DNA of 64,000 nt from Ulvibacterium sp965228935. GTDB taxonomy: Bacteria; Bacteroidota; Bacteroidia; Flavobacteriales; Flavobacteriaceae. The stretch's first letter is position 1. Every line of letters begins with the position of its first letter. The notes beneath the pieces were generated by a model. The model saw nothing but the letters and a program-made list of their open reading frames with translations, was not told the DNA's origin and did no database searches. The stretch is from the NCBI RefSeq assembly GCF_965228935.1, contig NZ_OZ245846.1, positions 868,001-932,000 of the forward strand, given 5' to 3'. Shown piece by piece: positions 42,269 through 50,703 of the stretch. The translations under genes were made by a program, and so were the position numbers.

Positions 42269-43090
42269 TTATCCCAATCCTACATCCAAGGTCATCATAA
42301 TAATAAACCCCCCGATAAAGCCCATGGTAGCAATATCGGTATACTTGTCCTGCTGTGTTTCGGGGATTACCTCCTCTACGACAACAAATATCATGGCACC
42401 CGCCGCAAACGAAAGCGCATAAGGCAAAATAGGCTGGAAAGTCAATACTGCCCATGCTCCCAAAACTCCGGCTATGGGCTCAACAATAGCCGAAGCCTGA
42501 CCGTAGAGAAAACTTTTATAACGGCTTAAGCCTTGACGGCGTAATGGCATGGCCACTGCAAAACCTTCCGGGAAATTCTGTAACCCTATACCCAAAGCCA
42601 GTGCAACCGCCCCTCCGATGCTGGCCCCCTCAAAACCGGCCGCCACACCTCCAAAAAGTACACCCACGGCCAAACCTTCAGGAATATTGTGAAGGGTAAT
42701 GGCCAAGGTGAGCAAGGTAGTCCTGTGCCAAGGAGTCTTTACACCCTCGGCCTCGCTTTCCTTAAAATTTATATGCAAATGGGGCAATATTTTGTCCAAT
42801 CCATATATGAAAATGGCCCCCAATAAAAAACCAATGGCCGCGGGAACCACTTTTATAAAGCCTTCCCCCGGGCTCATCTCTATCCCCGGGGCCAAAAGAC
42901 TCCAAAAACTTGCGGCGACCATAACCCCGCCGGTAAAACCTAGCATACCATCCAAAAGGGCCCTATTCATTCCCTTAAACAAAAAAACGAGGGCGGCACC
43001 GCATGCCGTAAGACCCCAAGTAAACAAGGTGGCATAGAGCGCTGCCAAAATTGGGTTTATGGATTCAAAATAGTCGATTACCTGTTGCAT
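42269..43090 (-). CDS. ZIP-family metal transporter
   Basis: 273 residues with eight membrane helices. The two metal-site helices carry H-N-I-P-E-G-L-A-V-G (about 137-146) and Q-N-F-P-E-G-F-A-V-A (about 172-181), the canonical ZIP TM4/TM5 motifs. The first His is retained; the second site has Gln-Asn where many ZIPs have His-N or E-N-x-P-E. It imports Zn(II), Fe(II) or Mn(II). It lies two bases after the dtxR stop on the same strand, so uptake is under the DtxR regulator. Confidence 0.92.
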   Translation of the reverse strand: MQQVIDYFESINPILAALYATLFTWGLTACGAALVFLFKGMNRALLDGMLGFTGGVMVAASFWSLLAPGIEMSPGEGFIKVVPAAIGFLLGAIFIYGLDKILPHLHINFKESEAEGVKTPWHRTTLLTLAITLHNIPEGLAVGVLFGGVAAGFEGASIGGAVALALGIGLQNFPEGFAVAMPLRRQGLSRYKSFLYGQASAIVEPIAGVLGAWAVLTFQPILPYALSFAAGAMIFVVVEEVIPETQQDKYTDIATMGFIGGFIIMMTLDVGLG

Positions 43091-43092
43091 AG

Positions 43093-43749
43093 TTATTCCG
43101 TGATTTTAATATAGAGGTTGGCCGCGATCTGTTCGGAAATATGAATATCCCTGCCTTTTATTTTTAAATGTAGCGAGCCATCAAACTCTTCCTTGTCCAA
43201 AACCTGTATGGCATCGCCCAAGGCGATATTATTCTTATCCAAAAACTTTAGAAAGGGAGGTGTGGAATCCTTGACCCCGACACATATTCCCTCTGCTCCA
43301 ATGGGCACTTCATTTAGTAGCTTTTTGACCGCTTTTTTAAATTCCCCTTCCTTTGAGGGTATGGGATCCCCATGGGGATCCACTTGCGGATATCCCAAAT
43401 GCTTATCCAAACGATCTACCAATTTTTCGCTTTTTATATGCTCCAATTGCTCCGCAACATCATGTACCTCATCCCAAGAAAAGTCCAGTTTTTCTACTAA
43501 GAATACTTCCCAAAGACGATGCTTTCGAACCAAGGTCAATGCCGTTTTGGTACCGAACTCGGTTAGGTATACCCCCTTGTATTTTTTGTAATTGACCAAT
43601 CCCTTTTCCGAAAGCTTTTTGATCATGTCCGTCACCGAAGAAGGTTTTGTTTCCATTTGCTCCGCTATGGAATTGGTAGATACGCTTGTAGGCTCCCCTT
43701 TGCTTAGGTGATAAATGGTTTTAATATAGTCCTCCTCAGAAAGTGTCAC
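43093..43749 (-). CDS. DtxR/MntR-family metal-dependent repressor
   Basis: 218 residues. The N-terminal winged helix (about 1-65) has S-V-S-T-N-S-I-A-E-Q-M-E-T-K-P-S-S-V-T-D-M-I-K-K-L. A dimer/metal-binding domain follows (about 66-140), with H-R-L-W-E-V-F-L and the E-Q-L-E-H-I-K-S-E-K-L ligand helix, and there is a C-terminal SH3/FeoA-like domain (about 150-218). It represses metal uptake when its ion (Mn or Fe) is bound. Its promoter holds two inverted repeats, and the next gene is the ZIP transporter, so the repressor probably controls itself and that transporter. Confidence 0.92.
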   Translation of the reverse strand: MTLSEEDYIKTIYHLSKGEPTSVSTNSIAEQMETKPSSVTDMIKKLSEKGLVNYKKYKGVYLTEFGTKTALTLVRKHRLWEVFLVEKLDFSWDEVHDVAEQLEHIKSEKLVDRLDKHLGYPQVDPHGDPIPSKEGEFKKAVKKLLNEVPIGAEGICVGVKDSTPPFLKFLDKNNIALGDAIQVLDKEEFDGSLHLKIKGRDIHISEQIAANLYIKITE

Positions 43750-43766
43750 TTAAATTTCATTTTATA

Positions 43767-43796
43767 CAAAAATACATTTTTATATGTAAAAACAAA
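43767..43796 (-). promoter_or_regulatory. dtxR-zip promoter
   Basis: Minus strand TTTG (43796-43793), 18 nt, TATTTTTG (43774-43767). Transcription would start near 43760, giving an 11-nt leader to the ATG at 43749. Confidence 0.55.
43773..43788. promoter_or_regulatory. Inverted repeat in the dtxR promoter spacer
   Basis: TACAT, TTTTAT, ATGTA: five-base arms located between the -33 and -7 elements. Candidate operator half of the DtxR protein, weaker than the dyad at 43795-43818. Confidence 0.4.
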
Positions 43797-43818
43797 TTTT
43801 TAGACAAAACTAAAAATT
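43795..43818. promoter_or_regulatory. DtxR/MntR-type operator
   Basis: AATTTTTAG, six bases (ACAAAA), CTAAAAATT: nine-base perfect arms overlapping the -33 element of the dtxR promoter. Size and AT-rich TTTAG/CTAAA arms fit DtxR-family boxes. Confidence 0.6.
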
Positions 43819-44178
43819 GGGCTTGCTATGATGAAAAGCGAATGCGCTTAGTTGGCCTCCCGGTCTTTTTTTGCGCTTTGTTCGTTTTGTACATATGGAC
43901 AGAGCGCTAAGGCCCGTAGGTGGAATTGGAAAGTCCGGTACTTGTTGAAATGTATATTCCCACTTTTCCAAAAAAGAATCCGAGCGAAAGTAAATGGCCT
44001 TTGATAGCAATTGCAACATAGTAGCCACTTACTTTTAACCCCAAATAGGTCTACATGTCAAATCGAAAAATCCAGAGGTTTTTTGGGATGTGCTATGGAT
44101 TAAACCGATGATTATCCACTTGCTATCACCGGCCCTGAACGACAGACAAAAATGAAGGGACTAAAGTGAACAAGCATA
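43819..44178. other. Gene-free stretch between dtxR and lycopene cyclase
   Basis: Frames are short; a 72-codon minus frame (43810-44028) without an ATG runs into the operator and looks like chance. The region should contain the lycopene cyclase promoter, but I see no clean TAnnTTTG. Small imperfect GCGC-type dyads (around 43838-43852 and 43893-43901) have no clear role. Confidence 0.4.
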
Positions 44179-45381
44179 TTGCAAAACAGTCTATATTCCC
44201 TACTTTTAAGGGCAAAACCCGGGCATTTGCAAAAAGAGAGTACACCATTTGACTATATCATTATCGGGGCAGGGGCTTCAGGCCTCATGTTGGCGGAGGC
44301 TTTGGGACGAGATGCTTTTTTTAAGGACAAATCGATTTTAATATTGGACAAGGACGTAAAAACGGCCAATGATCGTACCTGGTGTTTTTGGGAAAAGGGA
44401 GCGGGCCGCTTTGATGATATTGTACACAAGACCTGGAACCATATTTATTTTGCCAGCCAACAGTTTTCCCAACGGTTCCCTATTGCCCCGTATTCCTATA
44501 AAATGGTCAAGGGCATCGATTTTTATAGTTCATATTTTAGTCGGATTTCAAACTTTCCCAATATTACGTTCAGCCAAGAAAAGGTATCGATGATCCAAGA
44601 AGACCAGGATGTCGTTATCGTAATTACGGAAAAAAAGGAATATAGGGGGAAGCAGGTCTTTAATAGTATTTTCGAATATCAAATGGCGACCGGCCAAAAA
44701 AAGTATCCGGTATTACAACAGCATTTCCTAGGGTGGTTCGTGAAAACCACTCGTCCAGTTTTTGATATAGATCAGGCAACTTATATGGATTTTTCAATTC
44801 CGCAAAGGGGAAATACTCGATTTATGTACGTGTTACCTTTCTCAGAGACCGAGGCTTTAGTGGAGTATACCCTGTTTTCCGAGGATTTACTTCCGGAAGA
44901 GGACTACAAAGTTGCCTTGGAGGATTATCTAAAATCCAAGTTAGAGCGTACCGATTATGAGATAGTGGAGACGGAAAAGGGTAGTATCCCTATGACCTGT
45001 TACCATTTTAGTGAACGCAATACCGCTAGGATTTACTATATAGGTACCGCGGGCGGTTGGGCCAAACCCAGTACCGGTTACACCTTTATGAGTACGTCCA
45101 AAAAGATTCCCGTTCTTTTGGAGTTCCTGAAAACCGGAAAACCTTTGACCACATTTAGTTTTAAGAACAGGTTTTGGTATTATGATCTCTTGTTTTTAGA
45201 TGTACTAAAGGACAACAACGCCATTGGATTTAAGGTGTTCGAAGCTCTTTTCAAAAATAGGACGCCCCAACAGGTCTTTAAGTTCCTCGATGAGGAAACC
45301 AACATTTGGGAAGACTTGGGAAATATTTGGGGAAGTCCAAAAATTCCTTTCACCAAGGCACTACTTAAACGATTGTTCTAA
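44179..45381 (+). CDS. crtY: Lycopene beta-cyclase (CrtY-type flavoprotein)
   Basis: 400 residues from TTG 44179; a TTG at 44227 would start just before the fold (Q-K-E-S-T-P-F-D-Y), and no ATG is available, so the start is uncertain. The Rossmann dinucleotide site is Y-I-I-I-G-A-G-A-S-G-L (about 26-36), followed by L-D-K-D and the cyclase signature N-D-R-T-W-C-F-W (about 64-71). The C-terminal half has P-M-T-C-Y-H-F and G-T-A-G-G-W-A-K-P-S-T-G-Y. It cyclises the ends of lycopene into beta-carotene, toward zeaxanthin-type pigments of yellow Flavobacteria. The other crt genes are not in the window. Its stop overlaps the polyprenyl synthase stop by 4 bp on the opposite strand. Confidence 0.88.
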   Translation: MQNSLYSLLLRAKPGHLQKESTPFDYIIIGAGASGLMLAEALGRDAFFKDKSILILDKDVKTANDRTWCFWEKGAGRFDDIVHKTWNHIYFASQQFSQRFPIAPYSYKMVKGIDFYSSYFSRISNFPNITFSQEKVSMIQEDQDVVIVITEKKEYRGKQVFNSIFEYQMATGQKKYPVLQQHFLGWFVKTTRPVFDIDQATYMDFSIPQRGNTRFMYVLPFSETEALVEYTLFSEDLLPEEDYKVALEDYLKSKLERTDYEIVETEKGSIPMTCYHFSERNTARIYYIGTAGGWAKPSTGYTFMSTSKKIPVLLEFLKTGKPLTTFSFKNRFWYYDLLFLDVLKDNNAIGFKVFEALFKNRTPQQVFKFLDEETNIWEDLGNIWGSPKIPFTKALLKRLF

Positions 45382-46352
45382 ACCTGGCGGCGCATCAAAT
45401 TTTCCCCAAATTCTTTTAGGGAAGCCTTTTTGTCAGCAGAAACATCCAATCTTTCGAGATTTTTAAACGCTCTTTGCGTATAATCACCAATGGCCGTTTC
45501 CGTAGTCTTGGCGGCACCGCTATCGATGAAAATGTCCTTAATGGAATTGATTTTGGCAGTGGGATCCCCAGGTCTAATGGAATATAGGTCCAACAACTCC
45601 TTTTTTTGTTCCGGCTTGCCCAGTTCCAATGCTTTTAAGTATAGAAACGTTTTCTTGTTTTCAATGATATCACCTCCTACTTGCTTGCCAAAGGTCTCCG
45701 AATCGCCAAAAGCATCCAAAAAGTCATCCTTTATTTGAAAGGCGATTCCCAGATTAAGTCCGAAATCATAGACTGCGTCCTGCGCTTCCATTGATGCCCC
45801 GGCTACTATAGCCCCCATTTTTAAGGTCGCTGCGACAAGTACTGCCGTTTTATACTCGATCATCCTCAGATATTCCGAAATGGTGACATCGTCCCTCTCC
45901 TCAAAATCCATATCATATTGTTGACCCTCACATACTTCCAATGCCGTTTTGCTAAAAAGCTTTGCCAAATCCTTAAACATGGGGCCCTCATAATTCTCAA
46001 ACAATTGATAAGCAACAATGAGCATGGCATCACCTGAGAGGATTCCAGTGTTTACGTTCCATTTTTCGTGTACCGAGGGTTTACCTCTCCGCAATGGAGC
46101 CCGATCCATGATATCATCATGTACCAATGAAAAATTGTGAAATACTTCAACGGAAAGCGCAGCATCCAATGCCTTTTTATAGTCGACCCCAAAGATTTCG
46201 GCGGCCATCAACACCAGTACAGGACGTAGACGCTTGCCTTCCAAATTCAGAATATAGGTAATGGGTTCATATAGGTTTCTGGGTTCCCGGGTCTTTACTT
46301 TTTTTTCTAAATACGAAATGAACTCGGAGCGATAGAATTCTATGGATTGCAT
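45378..46352 (-). CDS. Polyprenyl (geranylgeranyl-type) diphosphate synthase
   Basis: 324 residues from ATG 46352; a longer frame to 46442 adds a non-conserved tail and is not used. The two Asp-rich motifs are D-D-I-M-D (first, with R-R-G nearby) and D-D-F-L-D (second), in a helical isoprenyl synthase fold with G-K-R-L-R-P near residue 42. It condenses IPP with allylic diphosphates; the chain length is uncertain, and a short-chain (C15-C20) or longer quinone chain are both possible. The lycopene cyclase beside it and dxs in the window point toward isoprenoid/carotenoid supply. Confidence 0.9.
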   Translation of the reverse strand: MQSIEFYRSEFISYLEKKVKTREPRNLYEPITYILNLEGKRLRPVLVLMAAEIFGVDYKKALDAALSVEVFHNFSLVHDDIMDRAPLRRGKPSVHEKWNVNTGILSGDAMLIVAYQLFENYEGPMFKDLAKLFSKTALEVCEGQQYDMDFEERDDVTISEYLRMIEYKTAVLVAATLKMGAIVAGASMEAQDAVYDFGLNLGIAFQIKDDFLDAFGDSETFGKQVGGDIIENKKTFLYLKALELGKPEQKKELLDLYSIRPGDPTAKINSIKDIFIDSGAAKTTETAIGDYTQRAFKNLERLDVSADKKASLKEFGENLMRRQV

Positions 46353-46497
46353 TGTAACAAATTTCCCCAAAAATACACCTATTGCCAACATCTTATGCAG
46401 TGCACACCGGAAATAGTGGTGGATAAGTGAAATAAAGTGCAATAGATTTGAAAACCTTCGTCTATATAATTGAAGTTTTCCAATAACCCACTTTCGA

Positions 46498-47040
46498 ATG
46501 GTTTCGAATACCGAAAACTATACCAAATTAAAAACCTTTTTCAACGACGAATATCATTCGCTGAGCTTTTATGTAAGATCGCGAATAGATAATGCCGCGG
46601 ATAGGGATGCGGAGGATATTGTGCAGGACGTTGCCCTTAAACTATTTTCCAGGGCCGATAGTCTTTCCCCAATTGAAAATATAGCCGGTTTCGTGTACAA
46701 TTCCATACGGAACAAGATCATTGACCTAATGCGAACCAAGAAGTCCGAGACACGTTTGGAAAGTGAAATAGAAGATCGGTTTATGGAGTTTGCGGAGGTG
46801 TTTTACGGCAAAACGGACAATGCCTATTCGGACCATATGAAAAATGAGTTGAAACGGGCAATCTTCAATTTAAAGCCCGATTACCGCGATATTTTACTCG
46901 CCGTGGATTTTGAGGGCTATAGCTATAGGGAACTGTCCGATGAAATGGGCGTTCCCCAAGGAACATTAATGTCTAGGCGCCATCGTGCTCTAGCCTTATT
47001 ATTGACAAAATTAAAATCTGAAAAAAACAACAATAATTAA
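46498..47040 (+). CDS. Sigma-70 family RNA polymerase sigma factor (ECF type)
   Basis: 180 residues with region 2 (about 15-80: D-R-D-A-E-D-I-V-Q-D-V-A-L-K-L-F, then V-Y-N-S-I-R-N-K-I-I-D) and region 4 (about 118-172: L-K-P-D-Y-R-D-I-L-L-A-V-D-F-E-G-Y-S-Y-R-E-L-S-D-E-M-G-V-P-Q-G-T-L). It is divergent from the polyprenyl synthase and is followed after 11 bp by a small membrane protein with no zinc-finger anti-sigma motif. That gene's product may be its partner. Confidence 0.9.
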   Translation: MVSNTENYTKLKTFFNDEYHSLSFYVRSRIDNAADRDAEDIVQDVALKLFSRADSLSPIENIAGFVYNSIRNKIIDLMRTKKSETRLESEIEDRFMEFAEVFYGKTDNAYSDHMKNELKRAIFNLKPDYRDILLAVDFEGYSYRELSDEMGVPQGTLMSRRHRALALLLTKLKSEKNNNN

Positions 47041-47051
47041 AATTTGAAAAA

Positions 47052-47456
47052 ATGGAAGATCATGTAGAACGTGTCGTGAAGACCAAGGTTAAAAAAGGAG
47101 TCACCAAAGCATTCAAGATATTTTTCGCCATTATTGCCGCCATAGTTTTTGTGTTTCTCTTCGGTTATCTCATCATGTGGTTATGGAATTGGCTCATGCC
47201 GGATATTTTTGGTTTGACCAAAATCACCTATTGGCAAGCTGTTGGAATCCTTGCACTGGCAAAGATTCTTTTTGGAAGCTTTGGAGGCCATCATTCGAAA
47301 AGTAAGTCAAAGTCCAGGAGAAAATGGAAAGCCGGTGATTGCCGAGGTGCAAGAAATGATTTTTCAGAATGGAAATATTATGACAGCTACTGGAAGGAAG
47401 AAGGTGAAAATGCCTATAGGGAGTATGTAGAACGAAAAAAACGAGAAGAACAATGA
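47052..47456 (+). CDS. Small membrane protein next to the sigma factor
   Basis: 134 residues: a basic N-terminus (V-K-T-K-V-K-K-G-V-T-K), a helix (about 20-45) and a second hydrophobic segment (about 58-78: Y-W-Q-A-V-G-I-L-A-L-A-K-I-L-F-G). A basic linker (S-K-S-K-S-R-R-K-W-K) leads to an aromatic/acidic tail (W-K-Y-Y-D-S-Y-W-K-E-E). I do not recognise a named family, though similar proteins sit behind ECF sigmas in Flavobacteria. It lies 11 bp after the sigma gene, so an anti-sigma or target role is possible but unproven. Confidence 0.6.
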   Translation: MEDHVERVVKTKVKKGVTKAFKIFFAIIAAIVFVFLFGYLIMWLWNWLMPDIFGLTKITYWQAVGILALAKILFGSFGGHHSKSKSKSRRKWKAGDCRGARNDFSEWKYYDSYWKEEGENAYREYVERKKREEQ

Positions 47457-47494
47457 TATCTGTCAGTGGTAATGTTAAATAATTGCAAAACCTT

Positions 47495-47522
47495 GGAAAC
47501 TTTTAATGTGTTTTTAGTTTCC
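47495..47522. promoter_or_regulatory. Candidate 28-bp TetR operator of the RND operon
   Basis: GGAAACT, 14 bp, AGTTTCC: seven-base perfect arms, total 28 bp. It lies upstream of the -7 element at 47527-47534 and 22 bp before the TetR ATG, covering the -33 zone. Confidence 0.55.
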
Positions 47523-47526
47523 TGTG

Positions 47527-47534
47527 TATATTTG
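47527..47534 (+). promoter_or_regulatory. -7 element of the TetR-RND operon
   Basis: TATATTTG, matching TAnnTTTG, ten bases before the ATG at 47545, implying a very short leader. The region upstream is occupied by the dyad at 47495-47522 rather than by a clear TTG. Confidence 0.45.
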
Positions 47535-47544
47535 CGGCCTTATT

Positions 47545-48150
47545 ATGAAAGAAGAAATTTTAGAAAAGGCTACGGATATGTTCTTGAACTTGGGGTTCAA
47601 GAGTGTTACCATGGACGACTTGGCCAACGAAATGGGCATCTCCAAAAAAACGATTTATACCCACTATGACAATAAGACCAAACTCATAGAAGATAGCACC
47701 TTTCACCTTTTTTGTGGTGTATCCAAGGGTATAGATTACATCTGTTCCTTAAAAAAAGATCCAATCGAGGAAATCTATGAAATCAAAAAATTCCTTATGC
47801 TGCATTTAAAGGGCGAAAAGTCTTCCCCGCAGTACCAACTGCAAAAGTATTATCCAAAAATTCATGAAAACATCAAGCAAAAACAATTTGAAATGATGCA
47901 GGATCGTGTTTTGGACAACATTAAAAGGGGGATGGAACAGGGTATATATCGTGAAAATCTTGATATCGGTTTTGTTGCGCGGATTTACTTTTTTGGAGTC
48001 ACCAGTATAAAGGACCATAACCTTTTTCCCATAGAAAAATTTCCAACGGAATCCTTAATGGACAATTATTTGGAATATCATATACGAGGTATAGTGACGC
48101 CCAAGGGGCGAAAAATATTGAATGGAATTATCAACTCAAACCTAGAATAG
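47545..48150 (+). CDS. TetR/AcrR-family regulator of the RND operon
   Basis: 201 residues from ATG 47545. A GTG at 47524 would place the start inside the promoter and is rejected. The HTH is around 22-45: V-T-M-D-D-L-A-N-E-M-G-I-S-K-K-T-I-Y-T-H-Y-D-N-K. The remainder is a helical ligand domain. The TolC gene begins at the very next base after its TAG, so regulator and pump are co-transcribed. A 28-bp dyad in its promoter is the probable operator. Likely inducers are drugs or endogenous lipophiles; none can be named. Confidence 0.9.
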   Translation: MKEEILEKATDMFLNLGFKSVTMDDLANEMGISKKTIYTHYDNKTKLIEDSTFHLFCGVSKGIDYICSLKKDPIEEIYEIKKFLMLHLKGEKSSPQYQLQKYYPKIHENIKQKQFEMMQDRVLDNIKRGMEQGIYRENLDIGFVARIYFFGVTSIKDHNLFPIEKFPTESLMDNYLEYHIRGIVTPKGRKILNGIINSNLE

Positions 48151-49497
48151 ATGAGGAATCATTTTATAATGTTCTTTGCACTTTGTGCCATTACATTTGC
48201 ACATTCACAGGAACAGGTAGAACAAACGTATAGCTTTTCCCTGGAAGAGGCCATTGCCTTTGCCCTGGAAAACAATTATAGTTCCGTTAATGCCAATAGG
48301 GATCTAACGGACGCCCAAAAACAAAAATGGGAAGTTATCGCATCGGGGCTTCCTCAAATAGACGGTACCGTAAATTATCAAAATCAATTGAAGCAGCCGG
48401 TCTCTTTAATCCCCTCTGAATTTTTTCCGGATGGGGAACCCGGGACATTTACACCAGTTATCTTTGGTGTACCCCAGCAGATTATCGCGACGGGAACCCT
48501 GAAGCAGCAGATATTCGATGGCTCCTACATTGTAGGTGTACAGGCCACTAAGGCTTTTTTAAATTACAGTGAGTATAACAAGGAGAAGACCGATTTGGAT
48601 GTCCGGAAAGCGGTCGTTGAAGCCTACGGTAACGTTTTGCTCGCCCAAGAGAGCGTAGAAATTTCTGAAAAGAACAAGGCCACCTTGGAGAAAAATTTGT
48701 ACGAGACACAAAAACTCTTTGAAAATGGCTTAGGGGACGAGGAAAGTGTGGAGCAATTGGAAATCACGCTTTCCTCAGTAGAAAACCAGCTTAAAAATGC
48801 CATACGTTTTGAAAAAATTACGCTTCAGATGCTGAATCTTATTATGGGAATAGATATAGATGCGCCTACCAAGCTGGAAGAAAATCTAGACAATTTGACA
48901 CAAAGCCAGATACAGTTTGCACTTTTGGAATCGGATTTTAATATCGAAAACAACGTAGATTATAAATTGGTCCAAAACCTTAACGAACAGCGCTTCTATG
49001 AATTAAAATTGGCAAAAAGCAAGGCATTGCCAACATTGAACGCTTTCATCAACTATGGCACGTCCGCTTTTGGAAACAATTTTGAGTTTTTCAATAGCGA
49101 TCAGGATTGGTTTGAGTTTTCGACCTTCGGTGTAGACCTTACCATTCCTATATTTAGTTCTTTAGGAAGAAGTGCCAGTACCCAACGTGCAAAAATTGCC
49201 TTGGAGAAAGCCAAGACGCAATTGTCGGAAGCCGAAGAACAAATAAGACTGCAGTGGGAAAGGGCAAAAAGTGATTTTATCTTTGCCACCGAAGAATATG
49301 AAACGGCCAAGGAAAATCTAAGATTAGCGGAACGAATCGAAAATAAAAACCAAATTAAGTATTCCGAAGGTATTGCCAGTAGTTTTGAATTGCGGCAGGC
49401 GCAGACCCAATTATACGATGCGCAACAAGGGTATCTTCAATCCATGGTGGATGTCATTAATAGGAAGACCGATTTGGAAACCATCATTAACGAATAA
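48151..49497 (+). CDS. TolC-family outer-membrane channel of the RND operon
   Basis: 448 residues, signal peptide 1-18 (A-H-S-Q). It has two TolC repeats with long alpha-helical barrels. The first includes S-L-E-E-A-I-A-F-A-L-E-N-N (about 31-43) and V-R-K-A-V-V-E-A-Y-G-N-V-L-L (about 151-164); the second includes A-L-P-T-L-N-A-F-I-N-Y-G (about 293-304). It forms the outer-membrane exit duct used by the adaptor and RND pump encoded downstream. The gene follows the TetR stop without gap and precedes the adaptor by 32 bp. Confidence 0.92.
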   Translation: MRNHFIMFFALCAITFAHSQEQVEQTYSFSLEEAIAFALENNYSSVNANRDLTDAQKQKWEVIASGLPQIDGTVNYQNQLKQPVSLIPSEFFPDGEPGTFTPVIFGVPQQIIATGTLKQQIFDGSYIVGVQATKAFLNYSEYNKEKTDLDVRKAVVEAYGNVLLAQESVEISEKNKATLEKNLYETQKLFENGLGDEESVEQLEITLSSVENQLKNAIRFEKITLQMLNLIMGIDIDAPTKLEENLDNLTQSQIQFALLESDFNIENNVDYKLVQNLNEQRFYELKLAKSKALPTLNAFINYGTSAFGNNFEFFNSDQDWFEFSTFGVDLTIPIFSSLGRSASTQRAKIALEKAKTQLSEAEEQIRLQWERAKSDFIFATEEYETAKENLRLAERIENKNQIKYSEGIASSFELRQAQTQLYDAQQGYLQSMVDVINRKTDLETIINE

Positions 49498-49529
49498 GCA
49501 TAAAAACATCAACTTTTAAACCTAAAAAA

Positions 49530-50696
49530 ATGAAAAAAACAATATATGCTTTAGCGACCGTCATGATGATTGTAGCCTGTGGAGGTTCTGGCGAACAATC
49601 TCTAGAGGCTTTGATCGCGGAGGGGAATCTTGAATCCCTACGTGCGGAAAAAACCAAAATTGCCGGAAAACAAAAAGAGTTGGAATCCAACATCAAACTT
49701 CTGGATTCCGTGATTGCCGTTAAATCCGGTGAGGAAAATCTGCCATTGGTTACAACCCTTATGGCAACTCCCGAGAAATTCGATCACTTTTTGGAGCTTC
49801 AAGGCAATGTAAAAACAAAACAGAACGTATTGATTTATCCAGAGATGTCCGGAACCCTTCAAAAAGTGTACGTCAAGGAAGGTAACAAAGTTAGAAAAGG
49901 ACAGTTGTTGGCTACAATAGATGATGGGGGTGTAGGAAGTCAATTGGCACAATTGAAGACTCAGGCGGCATTGGCCCAAACCACTTTTGAGCGGCAAAAA
50001 CGATTGTGGGATCAAAAAATAGGTTCTGAGATACAGTATTTGCAGGCCAAATCCAATTATGAGGCAGCCGAAAGTGCCGTAAACCAGGCAAAAAGCCAGT
50101 TGGACAAGTCATCGATCCGGGCTCCATTTACAGGAATTATTGATGATGTTATCAAGGATCAAGGTACGGTGGTGGCCCCTGGGGTCGGTTCCGAAGTATT
50201 TCGCATTGTGAACTTATCGGACATGTACGTTGAGGTAGATGTCCCTGAAAATTACCTGAGTGGTGTTCAAGAAGGAAAGGAGGCAAAGGTTTTCTTTCCA
50301 GTCTTACGGGATACCGTGGTGTCTACCATCAGACAGACCGGAAACTTTATTAACCCTGGTAATAGGGCCTTTCGAGTTGAAATATCGGTTCCCAATAAAA
50401 ACGGTCATATAAAGCCAAATCTTACGGCCAAAGTGAGTCTTAATGATTATACCAATGAATCGGCCATCCTAATTCCCCAAGGAATTATTTCCGAAAATGC
50501 CGAAGGTCAGCAATATGTATATGTTGCGGAAAAAATGAGTGAAGACAAAGCCACGGCCAATCGGCGAATTATTGAAACCGGACTGGCCCAAGGTAGAATG
50601 GTAGAAGTACTTTCCGGGGTTGCCGAAGGCGAATTATTGATCGAGGAAGGTGCCCGGAGCATCAAGGAAGGGCAAAATGTAAAAATATTGAACTAA
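49530..50696 (+). CDS. RND periplasmic adaptor lipoprotein (drug-efflux type)
   Basis: 388 residues, lipobox I-V-A-C (Cys17). A coiled coil at about 32-62 (L-R-A-E-K-T-K-I-A-G-K-Q-K-E-L-E) leads into the lipoyl/barrel-sandwich hybrid: I-Y-P-E-M-S-G-T-L-Q-K-V-Y-V-K-E-G-N-K-V-R-K-G-Q (about 103-126) and I-R-A-P-F-T-G-I-I-D-D (about 197-207). A beta-barrel and membrane-proximal domain follow. It joins the TolC channel to the RND pump; drug-type specificity is judged from the partner pump. Confidence 0.92.
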   Translation: MKKTIYALATVMMIVACGGSGEQSLEALIAEGNLESLRAEKTKIAGKQKELESNIKLLDSVIAVKSGEENLPLVTTLMATPEKFDHFLELQGNVKTKQNVLIYPEMSGTLQKVYVKEGNKVRKGQLLATIDDGGVGSQLAQLKTQAALAQTTFERQKRLWDQKIGSEIQYLQAKSNYEAAESAVNQAKSQLDKSSIRAPFTGIIDDVIKDQGTVVAPGVGSEVFRIVNLSDMYVEVDVPENYLSGVQEGKEAKVFFPVLRDTVVSTIRQTGNFINPGNRAFRVEISVPNKNGHIKPNLTAKVSLNDYTNESAILIPQGIISENAEGQQYVYVAEKMSEDKATANRRIIETGLAQGRMVEVLSGVAEGELLIEEGARSIKEGQNVKILN

Positions 50697-50703
50697 TAAA
50701 GCG

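Noticed and set aside
43810..44028. 72-codon minus frame before lycopene cyclase
   Set aside because: Starts without ATG, runs through the DtxR operator dyad and has no domain; likely chance.
47524..47545. GTG start for the RND TetR gene
   Set aside because: It overlaps the -7 element TATATTTG, so it could not be in the transcript; ATG 47545 is used.
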